Of a DNA stretch of 64,000 bases, positions 46,389-54,321 are shown piece by piece. Source of the DNA: Bacteriovoracaceae bacterium (GTDB lineage: Bacteria > Bdellovibrionota > Bacteriovoracia > Bacteriovoracales > Bacteriovoracaceae); assembly GCA_947441615.1 (NCBI GenBank), contig CANEUH010000007.1, positions 85,344 to 149,343 of the forward strand, given 5' to 3'. The translations under genes and the position numbers were made by a program. Every line of letters starts with the position of its first letter. The first letter of the stretch is position 1. The notes beneath the pieces were generated by a model, which saw only the letters and a program-made list of their open reading frames with translations, was not told where the DNA came from and did not search any database.

Positions 46389-47140
46389 AGCTTACCTATC
46401 AAAGTGGACAGCACATGCCTGATTATGTGGTTGAGACACTAAGATATGTAGGAAAGGTGGGGGTCATTACCTCAAAAGCCTGGTGTGAGCACTTAGGAGA
46501 AGGCTCTACCCCATGGAAGAAAGAGCAGCTCTTAAATTTGGTCAGCCGGGGTGTTTTGGTGCCGCATACATGCAACGAATTGAAGGGAGCATGGGTTTTG
46601 TCCAGGTGGAGCCTTGAGCAGCTCAGGAATAATGGAGTTCATGCTGTAGCACCTGTGCCCCCACAGAATATTGAGCATGATGAAACTGTAGGAACGGGAC
46701 TATGGAGATTGAAAACGAAAGGAGTCTGTCAGGACTGGCTTACAGAGAGAGAACTCAAAACGAGAAGCTCAACTGAATTCATTTTGGATGATAAAGGGTA
46801 TGAGACCAAATACCCAGATGCCGTATTTCGAATGGTTCATTCCGGCAAAGGTTGGATTATTGCTGTTGAATATGAAAGGACAGGAAAATCTTCTTCAAGA
46901 TACAAGGGGGTCTTGAAGGCATACGAGCAACTTGAAAAGATCAATCAGATCCTATACGTCGTAGAAGATCTTTCGATCAAACAAAGATTTAAGGCCTGCC
47001 TGGATGCGCACGGAAGCAAGGAACTTAAGAAGAAGCTAGGATTGATTGCAGCTGTTGAGTGGAAGAAAGATCCTTATTTAGCATTAATCCAAAAAGACAA
47101 TTGCGTTACTAGTTTCAAAGAGATCTTTGATCTGACTTAA
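46385..47140 (+). CDS. Replication-relaxation family protein, candidate transfer initiator
   Basis: About 251 residues. The N-terminus (~1-75) has winged-helix character (ITSKAWCEHLGEGSTPWKKE); the C-terminus carries KYPDAVFRM ... WIIAVEYERTGKSSSRYKGV, a pattern of the Replic_Relax family and of PD-(D/E)xK-like cores (D, then ExE and K). No HUH relaxase (three-His motif) occurs on the element. It lies just before the long hairpin at 47239, so it may nick or bind there. A divergent counterpart occupies the same place in element B (55095). ATG 46385 overlaps the previous stop; an ATG at 46373 is less likely. Confidence 0.7.
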   Translation: MKLTYQSGQHMPDYVVETLRYVGKVGVITSKAWCEHLGEGSTPWKKEQLLNLVSRGVLVPHTCNELKGAWVLSRWSLEQLRNNGVHAVAPVPPQNIEHDETVGTGLWRLKTKGVCQDWLTERELKTRSSTEFILDDKGYETKYPDAVFRMVHSGKGWIIAVEYERTGKSSSRYKGVLKAYEQLEKINQILYVVEDLSIKQRFKACLDAHGSKELKKKLGLIAAVEWKKDPYLALIQKDNCVTSFKEIFDLT

Positions 47141-47238
47141 AATGATAAGGTACCCAATTAGGTACTTCTAATTTGGGTACCATTTGAATTAGACAAATCT
47201 TTATTGGTTCTTTTATCTAACCAAAATCAAAAGCTTTT

Positions 47239-47345
47239 CCCCCGCCGCCTAAGAACTTTTATCTCTTAACGATTCCTGACCCCTCCCCCCCAACGAGTTG
47301 GTAGGAAGGGGTCAGGAATCTAAGATAAAAGGAAGGCGGCGGGGG
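47239..47345 (+). repeat. Long hairpin with CAACGAGTT loop, candidate oriT (element A)
   Basis: Three perfect paired blocks nest around one loop: CCCCCGCCGCCT (47239-47250)/AGGCGGCGGGGG (47334-47345), CTTTTATCT (47256-47264)/AGATAAAAG (47323-47331) and GATTCCTGACCCCT (47271-47284)/AGGGGTCAGGAATC (47307-47320). The 22-base loop holds CAACGAGTTG at 47291-47300. The element B hairpin at 55951-56021 has the same plan, the same loop word and a CTGACC/GGTCAG stem. This is an unusually long structured site between a relaxation-type gene and the integration genes. It could be oriT, a replication origin or a regulatory hairpin. The flanking 47141-47238 holds no gene. Confidence 0.65.
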
Positions 47346-47361
47346 AGGGAGGGAGTAAGTA

Positions 47362-47829
47362 GTGATAGAAAATAAGTTAAATAATATGGGGAATGGGGAA
47401 GAGGGAAGGGGAACGGGGAGAGATGCAAAAGAAGAAGGAAGGGGAGAAAAAAGGGAGCAGGGATTTAAAGAAAAGGAAGAAGTGAAAAAGAAAAGAGGAA
47501 GAAGGAGAAAAGATGAGCCAGTGGAGCTGGTAAATCCGAAAGATCAGAATAAGTATTTTATTGATGTGTCAAAAGAGCCAGAAAATAAAGAACTAATTTT
47601 AAATATGTTGGTTCAGGCGAATCAAAAAGAGCTGGGGCGAGAAATAACATTTAAGGATCTCGTATTTGCTGCACTCCCTAAGCTTTCACAAAAAGACATT
47701 GAGAGAATTCAGGAAAGCTGCCTCTCAGAAATGGAAAAGGTCGAGCGAGCTTTGTCAGAATTCAACAAGAAGAATGAAACAAAGCTCACCATGGGAGAAT
47801 TTTTAGTACGAAAGCTCGGAATTAATTAG
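47362..47829 (+). CDS. Accessory protein of the transfer/integration module, element A
   Basis: 155 residues from GTG 47362 (GGGAGGGAG upstream). The first 55 residues are charged and low-complexity, encoded by an almost pure purine tract. The rest (NKYFIDVSKEPENKELILNM ... FKDLVFAALPKLSQKDIERI) aligns with the element B protein at 56045-56404 (DRFFIDASEDENGLELIHEL). Shared placement between the hairpin and the excisionase suggests a DNA-binding helper of transfer or excision. Function unknown. Confidence 0.65.
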   Translation: MIENKLNNMGNGEEGRGTGRDAKEEGRGEKREQGFKEKEEVKKKRGRRRKDEPVELVNPKDQNKYFIDVSKEPENKELILNMLVQANQKELGREITFKDLVFAALPKLSQKDIERIQESCLSEMEKVERALSEFNKKNETKLTMGEFLVRKLGIN

Positions 47830-47853
47830 GCTCATCATTTAATAGTACTAGTG

Positions 47854-47871
47854 CAAGGCCCAACGGCCTTG
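47854..47871 (+). promoter_or_regulatory. Short hairpin before the excisionase gene
   Basis: CAAGGCC and GGCCTTG pair around a CAAC loop, 35 bases before the ATG at 47906, with no strong U-run behind it. It may attenuate or protect the message between the accessory and excisionase genes. Confidence 0.4.
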
Positions 47872-47905
47872 AGTTAATTCTTCTTAGACGCTGAAAGGAT
47901 TTCAA

Positions 47906-48175
47906 ATGGAAGAAAAAATCAACAACACAGAAGATAATCGAGGGACTACGTGCTACAGTAGTCCCGTGGAGGCAAACGCATCCACAACGCTCTTTGAAAA
48001 TCTAAAATGGATGACAACAAGTGAAGCCGCGACTTATTTGAGAAAGACTTCGAATGCAATTCGAACAGCTGTCTGTAGAGGACAAATTACTGCTCGAAAA
48101 TTCAGGAGACGCCTTTATTTCAAACGTAGTGAACTTGATCGTCTGATTGAAACCTCCACAACCATAGGAGGTTAA
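47906..48175 (+). CDS. Excisionase-like helix-turn-helix protein, element A
   Basis: 89 residues; the C-terminal 55 form a MerR/Xis-type winged helix (MTTSEAATYLRKTSNAIRTA ... RRLYFKRSELDRLIE). Such proteins bend DNA at att sites and direct excision. The paralogue at 56401-56574 is shorter but matches through this domain. Stop and the integrase ATG are 2 bp apart, so both are made together. Confidence 0.82.
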   Translation: MEEKINNTEDNRGTTCYSSPVEANASTTLFENLKWMTTSEAATYLRKTSNAIRTAVCRGQITARKFRRRLYFKRSELDRLIETSTTIGG

Positions 48176-48177
48176 TC

Positions 48178-49314
48178 ATGGCTATCAGATCATACGACAA
48201 GGACGGAAAGAAACTCTTTCAGGTTTATGTAAATGCGAGAAGCAAAATAGACCCGAAATTAAGAGTACAGAAAACAGTTTCCGACCTTGAGTCGCTTTCA
48301 CAAGCAAGACGAGAAGAGAATAGAATTAACTTAGAGCTTGGTAAGAAATTGCTTGAGCTAGAGGGGAAAGCACATTCGTGGGAGTATGTAATTAACCGAT
48401 GGAGATCAGATGCAGAGTCTGGGCTCTTGGGTGAATACTCAGCTTCTACGATTATGGATCACGTTGCAAGTCTCTATAATTGGACTAGCACTTGGTTAGC
48501 TTTGCCTGCATCAGAGTTGGGTAAAGCCCAAGGACGAGAGTTCGTTAAGAGAATGCTGGAAGCTGAAAAATCGATGAGCTTCGTCAAAAAAGTTAAAAAC
48601 ACCATCAATGTGATTTATAACTTTGGCATGGAAGAGGGATTGATTAAAGGTGTTCAATATTCCCCCGTTCACGGCATAAAACTACATATCAAAAATGAGA
48701 AGGTTCCAGACATTTTGACTGTCGAAGAGATTAAAAAATTTCTTTATGAAGCAAAACGTATGGAGCATCCTTGGTACCCAGTTTGGGCAACGGCACTTTT
48801 GACTGGTATGCGATCTGGTGAGCTTTACGCTCTTGAGTGGGATGATGTGGACTTTGAGTCTAATTTAATTAGGCTTTCAAAGTCATACAATAAAAGGACA
48901 GATGAAATTAAAAGTACAAAGGCTGGGTATTGGAGAAACGTGCCTCTGTCGCCTGAACTTCGGAACTTGTTTCTATCCCTTAAAAGTAAAAGTCATACAC
49001 CCTATGTTCTTCCTCGCTTTAAAGAATGGAGCAGAGGTGAGCAGTGTAAAACTTTGAAGATGTTTTTGGCGGGAATTGGTTTACCTAAAATCAAATTTCA
49101 TGCTCTTCGTGCTTGCTTCGCTACTCAGCTTTTGGCAAAAGGTACACCTGCTGCAATCGTTATGAAGATCTGCGGTTGGAAAGATTTAAAAACTATGGAG
49201 TTTTATATCAGGGTAGCCGGGGTGAATGAGAAAGGGGCTACTGATTGCTTACGTATTTTGCCCTCTGAAGCGGAAGTATTGACAAATGTTGTTGAGCTTT
49301 TCAAAACTGTATAA
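48178..49314 (+). CDS. int: Tyrosine recombinase/integrase, element A
   Basis: 378 residues. The catalytic residues are all present: R212 in LLTGMRSGELYALEW, K248 in the STKAGYWRNV hairpin, H308-x-x-R311 in HALRACFATQLL, W334 and the nucleophile Y343 in MEFYIRVAG. The N-terminal ~170 residues are the arm-binding and core-binding parts. It should move element A in and out of ssrA. It is closely related to the integrase at 56564 and more distantly to that at 51182. Confidence 0.95.
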   Translation: MAIRSYDKDGKKLFQVYVNARSKIDPKLRVQKTVSDLESLSQARREENRINLELGKKLLELEGKAHSWEYVINRWRSDAESGLLGEYSASTIMDHVASLYNWTSTWLALPASELGKAQGREFVKRMLEAEKSMSFVKKVKNTINVIYNFGMEEGLIKGVQYSPVHGIKLHIKNEKVPDILTVEEIKKFLYEAKRMEHPWYPVWATALLTGMRSGELYALEWDDVDFESNLIRLSKSYNKRTDEIKSTKAGYWRNVPLSPELRNLFLSLKSKSHTPYVLPRFKEWSRGEQCKTLKMFLAGIGLPKIKFHALRACFATQLLAKGTPAAIVMKICGWKDLKTMEFYIRVAGVNEKGATDCLRILPSEAEVLTNVVELFKTV

Positions 49315-49316
49315 TG

Positions 49317-49344
49317 AAGGCAGGGTTCGCCCTGCCTCTTTATT
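49317..49344 (+). terminator. Rho-independent terminator behind the integrase
   Basis: GGCAGGG (49319-49325), TTCG loop, CCCTGCC (49330-49336), then CTCTTTATT. It closes the integration operon and isolates the membrane-protein/TIR pair downstream as its own unit. Confidence 0.8.
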
Positions 49345-49372
49345 GACAGACCGCTTCATTACTAGATATGAA
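49343..49372 (+). promoter_or_regulatory. Promoter of the membrane-protein/TIR pair
   Basis: TTGACA at 49343-49348 is a perfect -35 element; TATGAA at 49367-49372 is a weaker -10, 18 bases on. Transcription would start near 49380, just before the GAGG ribosome site of the TTG-started gene at 49394. It starts inside the tail of the integrase terminator. Confidence 0.5.
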
Positions 49373-49393
49373 TTAAGTTAATAGAGGTGAGTT

Positions 49394-49969
49394 TTGGAAA
49401 AAGGCCTTCTTTTCATTGTATTTGGAAAATTGATTGATTTTCTTAAAAAGCTGAACGCTGTTGAGTGGTGTAAACATTTAGCTCTAAAATTTTCTAACAC
49501 CACTGATGAAAAATTCCATAGAAGAGCAGCAGTTGATATTTTCATCATTTTTAAATTTGCCGTAGCCTCGCTAGCATTTATTTTTCCAAATACATTTTTG
49601 GTTTGTATTGTCGTTTACCTTTGTTTCTTTAATGCTTTCACTTATTTTTACTACCACGTTTGGTGTCCTCCAGAAGATAAAACTCTGGATGCCCTTAGAA
49701 GAAGATTTCTTAATCTTTTTTTGTCCTTAGGTTTTAACATGCTTTCATTTGCAACATTATACAAATTTATCGGCGTACCTTTAGTCGTAGAAGGTAGTAG
49801 TGGCTATTTTATATTGTCTTTGATGAATACCTTCATGATGGGTACCGATTACTTAGCTCAAGGTGCACTGGAGACTCATTTTTACAGGTCCATCTTTATT
49901 TCCCAGGCCTTGTTATCATTTACATTTCTAACACTCGTTTTATCAAATACTGAGATTAAGCAGGATTAA
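49394..49969 (+). CDS. Multi-pass membrane protein, partner of the TIR-like protein
   Basis: 191 residues from TTG 49394 (GAGG upstream). Four to five membrane segments (about 48-65, 67-88, 105-130, possibly 136-155, 165-184) with a basic N-terminal domain of ~45 residues and a cytosolic loop CPPEDKTLDALRRRF between segments 2 and 3. No enzymatic motif. It is directly followed, without a gap, by the TIR-like gene; membrane proteins in this setting often are the killing effector of anti-phage systems. This is inference; another role is possible. Confidence 0.7.
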   Translation: MEKGLLFIVFGKLIDFLKKLNAVEWCKHLALKFSNTTDEKFHRRAAVDIFIIFKFAVASLAFIFPNTFLVCIVVYLCFFNAFTYFYYHVWCPPEDKTLDALRRRFLNLFLSLGFNMLSFATLYKFIGVPLVVEGSSGYFILSLMNTFMMGTDYLAQGALETHFYRSIFISQALLSFTFLTLVLSNTEIKQD

Positions 49970-50455
49970 ATGGCATACAAAAATAAAACATATGTTGCGT
50001 TTCATTATGGGAAAGCAGGCAACTTCAATGATGGGGATAAGCATTACTATCACTTGATGGATGCGTGGAGCGAAAATGAAAAAATGGACTTTGAATTTTA
50101 TAATGCTCATGAAATCAATAGAATCATGAGTTCGAGCTTAGATAGTACAATTGAATCTAGCCTGCAGGAGCGTTTACGGAATACAAAGCTGATGATCCTA
50201 TTAATGGGCCAAGAATCGAAGAATCGTCGCTGGGTAAAATGGGAGCTTGAGCAAGCGATAGCGAGAGAAATACCGATTCTGGTTGTTGATGTTACAAGAA
50301 AGTCGAATGAGATAAATATTGGTTTATTACCTGATTGCCTTTTCAAGCATCGATTCGGTTATACTTATTACGATCAAGGAAAAATACAAAGTGGTATGAA
50401 GGACTGGATGACCCGGCATTCTTCAGTTCAAATGGGGCATCATCTTACGTACTAA
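49970..50455 (+). CDS. TIR-like (MTH538/ThsB-type) domain protein
   Basis: 161 residues, all TIR-like fold. Family marks are YVAFHYGKAG (7-16), DAWSENEKMDFEFY, then ESSLQERLRNTKLMILLMGQ (62-81) and RRWVKWELEQAIAREIPIL (86-104), with E93/E95 near the expected NADase site. Related ThsB proteins make a cyclic ADP-ribose signal upon phage infection and activate a separate effector. Here no SIR2/SLOG or macro-domain ThsA is next to it; the only partner is the membrane protein. It sits in the cargo slot beside the right att site. Confidence 0.85.
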   Translation: MAYKNKTYVAFHYGKAGNFNDGDKHYYHLMDAWSENEKMDFEFYNAHEINRIMSSSLDSTIESSLQERLRNTKLMILLMGQESKNRRWVKWELEQAIAREIPILVVDVTRKSNEINIGLLPDCLFKHRFGYTYYDQGKIQSGMKDWMTRHSSVQMGHHLTY

Positions 50456-50473
50456 TTCTATTCTCTTCAAGTT

Positions 50474-50542
50474 TGGCTTTTCCTGGCTTTTATTAGATAT
50501 AAGTTCTTGAATTGAAACACACTGGGAAGTTTCCACCATCGG
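50474..50542 (+). other. Right end of element A and middle att site
   Basis: Two TGGCT copies (50474 and 50484, 10 bases apart) lie 48 bases before TCCACCATCGG at 50532-50542. The right end of element B has the same layout (TGGCT at 62195 and 62204; TCCACCATCGG at 62252-62262, again 48 bases after the second copy). The stretch TATAAGTTCTTGAATT also parallels GATAAGTTTTTGAATT there. This makes 50532-50538 the junction between the two elements. Confidence 0.75.
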
Positions 50543-50551
50543 ATTTCAGAA

Positions 50552-50578
50552 AAAAGCCGCCACAATAGCGGCTTTTTT
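50552..50578 (+). terminator. Terminator at the left end of element B
   Basis: AAAAGCCGC (50552-50560) and GCGGCTTTT (50568-50576) pair around CACAATA, followed by TT. It lies 14 bases after the middle att core, in the same place as hairpins behind ssrA and behind the final att site. Before A arrived, it would have ended the ssrA transcript. Confidence 0.85.
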
Positions 50579-50673
50579 CATTTCATCTTTCATTTCAGCG
50601 ACTTATTTACAATCACTTGGCGATTATCGGCGTACTACAAACCTGTCTGGAGTTGTCTCAAATTGTCTCCATG

Positions 50674-50688
50674 TGGCTATTTGTGGCT
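50674..50688 (+). repeat. TGGCT pair at left end of element B
   Basis: TGGCT at 50674 and 50684, 10 bases apart, in GTGGCTATTTGTGGCTAC; nearly the same word (GTGGCTATTTTGGCTAC) stands at the right end of B. Probable arm-type site for the integrase. The rest of 50579-50828 has no gene; it resembles the left end of A (CTGGAGTTGTCTC; CTACATCGCGTAG). Confidence 0.55.
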
Positions 50689-50828
50689 ACACCGAAAATC
50701 GAGCTTCGTTCTCATGGACTACATCGCGTAGGGGGTGAACCCAAAACGTGAGTTAAGTCTTCGATTCGATTCACCTACTTTGCGTATCAAAAAGAGCACT
50801 TTAACCCTAATTCCTGAGGAGGAAGTGC

Positions 50829-51182
50829 ATGCAAATTAAGAAGATCAAGCGGCGTCGATCTGACACCAAGGTGATGACGAAAGAGGGGAGGCTTCTCAAG
50901 TTCCTACGTGAGACTCGAAACCTTTCCATGCGACAAGCTGGGCGTTTAATTGGAAAGTCCGACGCAATTATTAACCACGCAGAGAATGGAAGATTAGATT
51001 TGACCCCCCAATTAATTCTGAAGCTTCTCACTGTTTATGGTTATTCCTATGAACAATGGGAGAAGATGCTGAGTAACGAATTTTCAGTTCCTCAACACAC
51101 TCTTTCTGAGTGCATCGAAATCTTAAAACGCCTTGAACCAAGCAAATTAAAAACCATCAAAAATATTCTGGAGTCATTCTAA
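50829..51182 (+). CDS. XRE-family transcriptional regulator, element B
   Basis: 117 residues, aligned over its whole length with the element A regulator at 18886. HTH at ~15-65 (LLKFLRETRNLSMRQAGRLI ... AIINHAENGRLDLTP). GAGGAGG stands upstream of the ATG. It overlaps the following integrase by 1 base (TAATG), which in element A is not the case, so the regulator/integrase pair may be the original left-end unit. Likely role: control of integration or excision. Confidence 0.88.
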   Translation: MQIKKIKRRRSDTKVMTKEGRLLKFLRETRNLSMRQAGRLIGKSDAIINHAENGRLDLTPQLILKLLTVYGYSYEQWEKMLSNEFSVPQHTLSECIEILKRLEPSKLKTIKNILESF

Positions 51183-52231
51183 TGATTAAATACGATGAGA
51201 AGAAGAGGTCATACAGGGTGAGCTATAGTCGAAGACATCCAGTCACGAAGGAGGCATCAAGCCTCACGCGAACTGGAATCAAAACGATGGAGGAGGCGAA
51301 GAAGGTTTATAACGAGCTCATCATTAAGATGGAACAAAAGTTTAATAGATCTCTTTATCCTTTATGGCCTGAAATTGTGGATCGATTTATAGAGCATTTC
51401 AGGAATAGGGGGATTGCTAATAATACGGTTTATAACTACAAGACAGGGCTTTATTCTCATTCTCTACCTCGTTGGGAGAACAAACAGATAAATGAGATTA
51501 CTACTTCAGACATTAGGGAGCTTGTTTTGGATGGTCTGGCCCATAAGTCTGAAGCTTTAAGAAAAGACATCTTAAAATATATTAGGGCCGCTTTCACCTA
51601 TGCAGTGGACGTGGGAATCATTCAACGAGATCCAACCCCAAAGCTAAAGTTCAAGAAGACACTAAAAATAAAGTCCGTCTTAAAAGAGAATGAAATCTTC
51701 TATTTCCTAAAAATGGCCAAGGAAAGGAATCATTCCTGGTTTCCAATTTGGGCAGTCGCTCTCTATACAGGTATGAGAAATGGTGAGCTGTACGCATTGA
51801 AATGGGAGAAAGTGGATTTAAAGAAAAGGCAGATGGTAGTTTCCCTCTCCTGGAACCAGAAAAATGGTTTCAAAGAAACTAAATCCGGGGATGATCGGAT
51901 TGTTGAAATAGCTGAAAGTCTTATGCCTTTGATGGAAGAGCTTCTTCGTAATAAAACAACTGAATTTGTACTTCCTCGACTTGAAGCCTGGGATATGAAC
52001 GAGCAGGCGAGAGTATTAAGGGCATTCCTCAAAGTGATCAATCTTCCCTCCGTGCGCTTTCACGATCTCAGGGCCTCTTGGGCTACAGTTATGCTTTCGA
52101 AGGGTGTTGAGCCCATTAAGGTAATGTCGATGGGAGGTTGGAGAGACCTTAAGACCATGCAGATTTATATTCGGAAGTCGGGGATTAATATTCAGGGAAT
52201 TACAAGTAGATTGAATTTTATAGGAAATTGA
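51182..52231 (+). CDS. int: Tyrosine recombinase/integrase linked to XRE, element B
   Basis: 349 residues. Catalytic residues R in LYTGMRNGELYALKW, H-x-x-R in HDLRASWATVML, W in GGWRDLKTM and Y in MQIYIRKSG are present. The N-terminal arm-binding part differs from the other two integrases. One integrase alone would be enough for the element; having two (this and 56564) suggests that B arose from two elements or that this one drives a different site. Confidence 0.93.
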   Translation: MIKYDEKKRSYRVSYSRRHPVTKEASSLTRTGIKTMEEAKKVYNELIIKMEQKFNRSLYPLWPEIVDRFIEHFRNRGIANNTVYNYKTGLYSHSLPRWENKQINEITTSDIRELVLDGLAHKSEALRKDILKYIRAAFTYAVDVGIIQRDPTPKLKFKKTLKIKSVLKENEIFYFLKMAKERNHSWFPIWAVALYTGMRNGELYALKWEKVDLKKRQMVVSLSWNQKNGFKETKSGDDRIVEIAESLMPLMEELLRNKTTEFVLPRLEAWDMNEQARVLRAFLKVINLPSVRFHDLRASWATVMLSKGVEPIKVMSMGGWRDLKTMQIYIRKSGINIQGITSRLNFIGN

Positions 52232-52341
52232 TTCGCCAAATTGGATCATTGACCTATACAAGAAATTTATCTTTAGAGATGTGTTGATCTTAAACTAAGT
52301 TTGATAAATGTTTTTATTAAATGCTAAACGGACTTTTTGTT

Positions 52342-53076
52342 CTACGAATCCTTTAATGAGTTTCCACTCTTAGGATCTTTCCATTCCACAAGACCGTTTT
52401 GAGATCTTGCTCTAACAAACGAAGCTGCCGCTGAGGCTGAACTAAAGGAAAGATCTTGCTTCAGTTGACCGACTTCGTTATTTACTTGTTCAACTAAATT
52501 GGGGTCAGAAATTATCTCTTTCCATCTTTGGAAGTAACCCTTGGACTTTCCCTCGAAAGAGTCTGTCGCTTGAAGATTTATAAATGAGTCTTTCTTTACA
52601 ATATATTCGTCTTCTACAATAGACATTTCAGCTTTGTATTCTTTTTTTGACCATAGTTTTAACTCAAAATTTTTAAGCGAGTTATTGCTTTTATTTTGTA
52701 AATGTGAAAAGTAAGAAAGACCAAGTGTCTCAAGTGTAAAGAGAATATTGTTTTCAAATATCTTAAGGTCATGTTCGTCTTCTTCGCTTAACTTAGTTTC
52801 ACCAGGCTCAGCTGAATTCATTACTTTGATTTGAGGGGAGTTTCTTGCATGGAGGTAAAATTTTCGCTCAAGATATTTTACATGGGCCTTGTTTAGCCCA
52901 TCCACCTTTGAAACAAAAACAATAAAATACTCCCACCAATCTTTGTTATCAACATGACTTTTGATTCTGTTTGTAAAATTGTCAGTCTCACCCACATACA
53001 AATTAAAGTATCCCTGTTCATGTGGTGATATAAGAAAATAGACTCCGGGTGTGGACAGTTCCTCTCGAGCTCTCAC
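52342..53076 (-). CDS. GIY-YIG nuclease with C-terminal DUF4357, N-terminus damaged
   Basis: 244 residues from GTG 53076. GIY-YIG motif GVYFLISPHE ... LYVGETDNFTNRIKSH, catalytic-type Asn/Glu in YLERKFYLHARN, and DUF4357 at the C-terminus (SSASAAASFVRARSQNGLVE). Upstream of the GTG the same frame codes for ~37 more residues (about 53187 to 53077; SLKKITLFNWTGIAFWGN) that look like the family's normal N-terminus, but no start codon remains. The gene is thus probably cut at about 53187. It may still be made from GTG, lacking its N-terminal strand. Confidence 0.75.
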   Translation of the reverse strand: MRAREELSTPGVYFLISPHEQGYFNLYVGETDNFTNRIKSHVDNKDWWEYFIVFVSKVDGLNKAHVKYLERKFYLHARNSPQIKVMNSAEPGETKLSEEDEHDLKIFENNILFTLETLGLSYFSHLQNKSNNSLKNFELKLWSKKEYKAEMSIVEDEYIVKKDSFINLQATDSFEGKSKGYFQRWKEIISDPNLVEQVNNEVGQLKQDLSFSSASAAASFVRARSQNGLVEWKDPKSGNSLKDS

Positions 53077-53181
53077 TTGATCAAATTGATCTCTATTTCC
53101 CCAAAAGGCGATACCTGTCCAGTTAAATAAAGTAATTTTCTTAAGAGATCTTGGACTTTCACCAGTGTTAAATATCTTTAG

Positions 53182-53690
53182 AGACTTATGGCAGGGAATT
53201 CACTGGGAGGAGGCACCTACTTCTTTATACTCTAAATAATCAATCAAATGTTTCTGGCCTGATGGTCTTTGCTTCAAGTGGTCTTAGGTTTATTCCCATG
53301 CATAATGGAGCTTTGAAAATTAAAGATCGTTCTTATGTTTTAGAACTCATGAAAGATATTTTTTTCGGAATCCCACCTTTTAGTGAAGAAGAATTTGAAG
53401 AAGTTTATCAAACACTTCAAAACAAAACGGTTCTACTAAGAATTATAGGGTTTACTCGTTCAACAAAAAAGAACTTTCTTCACGAGGAGCTTCATAAGAT
53501 CCAAGATATCCCAACTCTCATAATTTGGGGCAAACAGGACACAGTAACACCGCCCTTTATCGGAGAAGAAATCAAAATCCATCTTCCAAATGCCGAACTT
53601 CACTATCTCGATGAATGTGGACATGTTCCTACTTATGAAAAGCCAAGGGAGTGTGGAGAAATCATTGAACGATTTTTGACCACTAGTTAA
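53182..53690 (+). pseudogene. Alpha/beta hydrolase remnant
   Basis: The first part has the nucleophile elbow GNSLGG (53194-53211), the next part is in another frame: ATG 53262 onward reads the cap and the C-terminal core, with WGKQDTVTPP (acid) and ECGHVP (catalytic His). The ~100 N-terminal residues are missing and a frameshift lies between 53215 and 53235. The piece starts where the divergent GIY-YIG gene is also broken. The 142-residue remainder may be translated but cannot be a working hydrolase. Confidence 0.75.
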
Positions 53691-53726
53691 CTTTGTACTT
53701 GGTTTCTATATTCCCTTCTCAATGTT

Positions 53727-54215
53727 TTATTTTTGACAGTCTTTCGGACAATTACATTTATTCTCATATTGCGGATCACACTTCTTATCGCCACAGGCAA
53801 TACAAATACCAGCATAACCCCCATAAGCCTGGCCACACGCGTGCTTATTTTCAACATGCCGAAGTCCAGGACAACACTTATTCTCGAAGCCTTGTGAACC
53901 TGGAGGTCCACCAGCACCGGGAGTTAAAGATTGACCAAGCTCTGAGCACCTTTGCTCTGACATCTCTTTTTTTTCTATTGTCCTAAGATCAACTCCGTAT
54001 GCCAGGGACATGAATGTAAACATCATTCCGAAAAAATAAACCAACATATACATTGAGAGTTTTTCGACTAAACTTGGTGAAGTAATGAACTTTCCAACAG
54101 CTAACCTAATGAGTGTTGAGAAATCCAAAGCCGGATTTTCCTGTAAGAAAGCTTCGATACTTTCCATTTCGTCTTCTTTAAAACGCACAGTTTTAACTAT
54201 TTTCTTCTCAATCAT
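53727..54215 (-). CDS. Ribbon-helix-helix/membrane/Cys-rich protein
   Basis: 162 residues in three parts: a basic N-terminus like an RHH domain (KIVKTVRFKEDEMESIEAFL, ~3-50), one membrane segment (MLVYFFGMMFTFMSLAYG, ~55-75), and a Cys-rich tail with GGPPGSQGF and CGDKKCDPQYENKCNCPKDC at the end. The last motif resembles short disulfide domains seen in exported proteins. A DNA-binding-like head joined to an exported Cys-rich tail is unusual. The tail lies outside the membrane if the head is inside. Function unknown. Confidence 0.65.
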   Translation of the reverse strand: MIEKKIVKTVRFKEDEMESIEAFLQENPALDFSTLIRLAVGKFITSPSLVEKLSMYMLVYFFGMMFTFMSLAYGVDLRTIEKKEMSEQRCSELGQSLTPGAGGPPGSQGFENKCCPGLRHVENKHACGQAYGGYAGICIACGDKKCDPQYENKCNCPKDCQK

Positions 54216-54321
54216 TTTTTTATTCCCGATTAAGGCTGTGTATTACATTTTATTCATCGATTCAAGACCAGGTTATTCTAGTAGGGAAACTTTATATGGG
54301 TCGGCTACATAAAAGGGGTTT

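Larger units (their letters stand above)
18599..50538 (+). mobile_element. Element A: integrative conjugative element inserted in ssrA
   Basis: About 31.9 kb from the ssrA end to the middle attachment site. It holds an XRE regulator at the left end, a heavy-metal export module, a signalling operon, a complete-looking type IV secretion operon with VirD4, a relaxation-type protein, a candidate transfer origin, excisionase, tyrosine integrase and a TIR/membrane cassette. The content and the tRNA-like target are those of an ICE. Boundaries rest on the att repeats and on the TGGCT pairs inside both ends. Excision could also remove A and B together. Confidence 0.85.

Noticed and set aside
47854..47871. 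Hairpin read as a strong terminator
   Set aside because: No U-run follows, and the genes on both sides seem to form one block, so it is listed as regulatory only.
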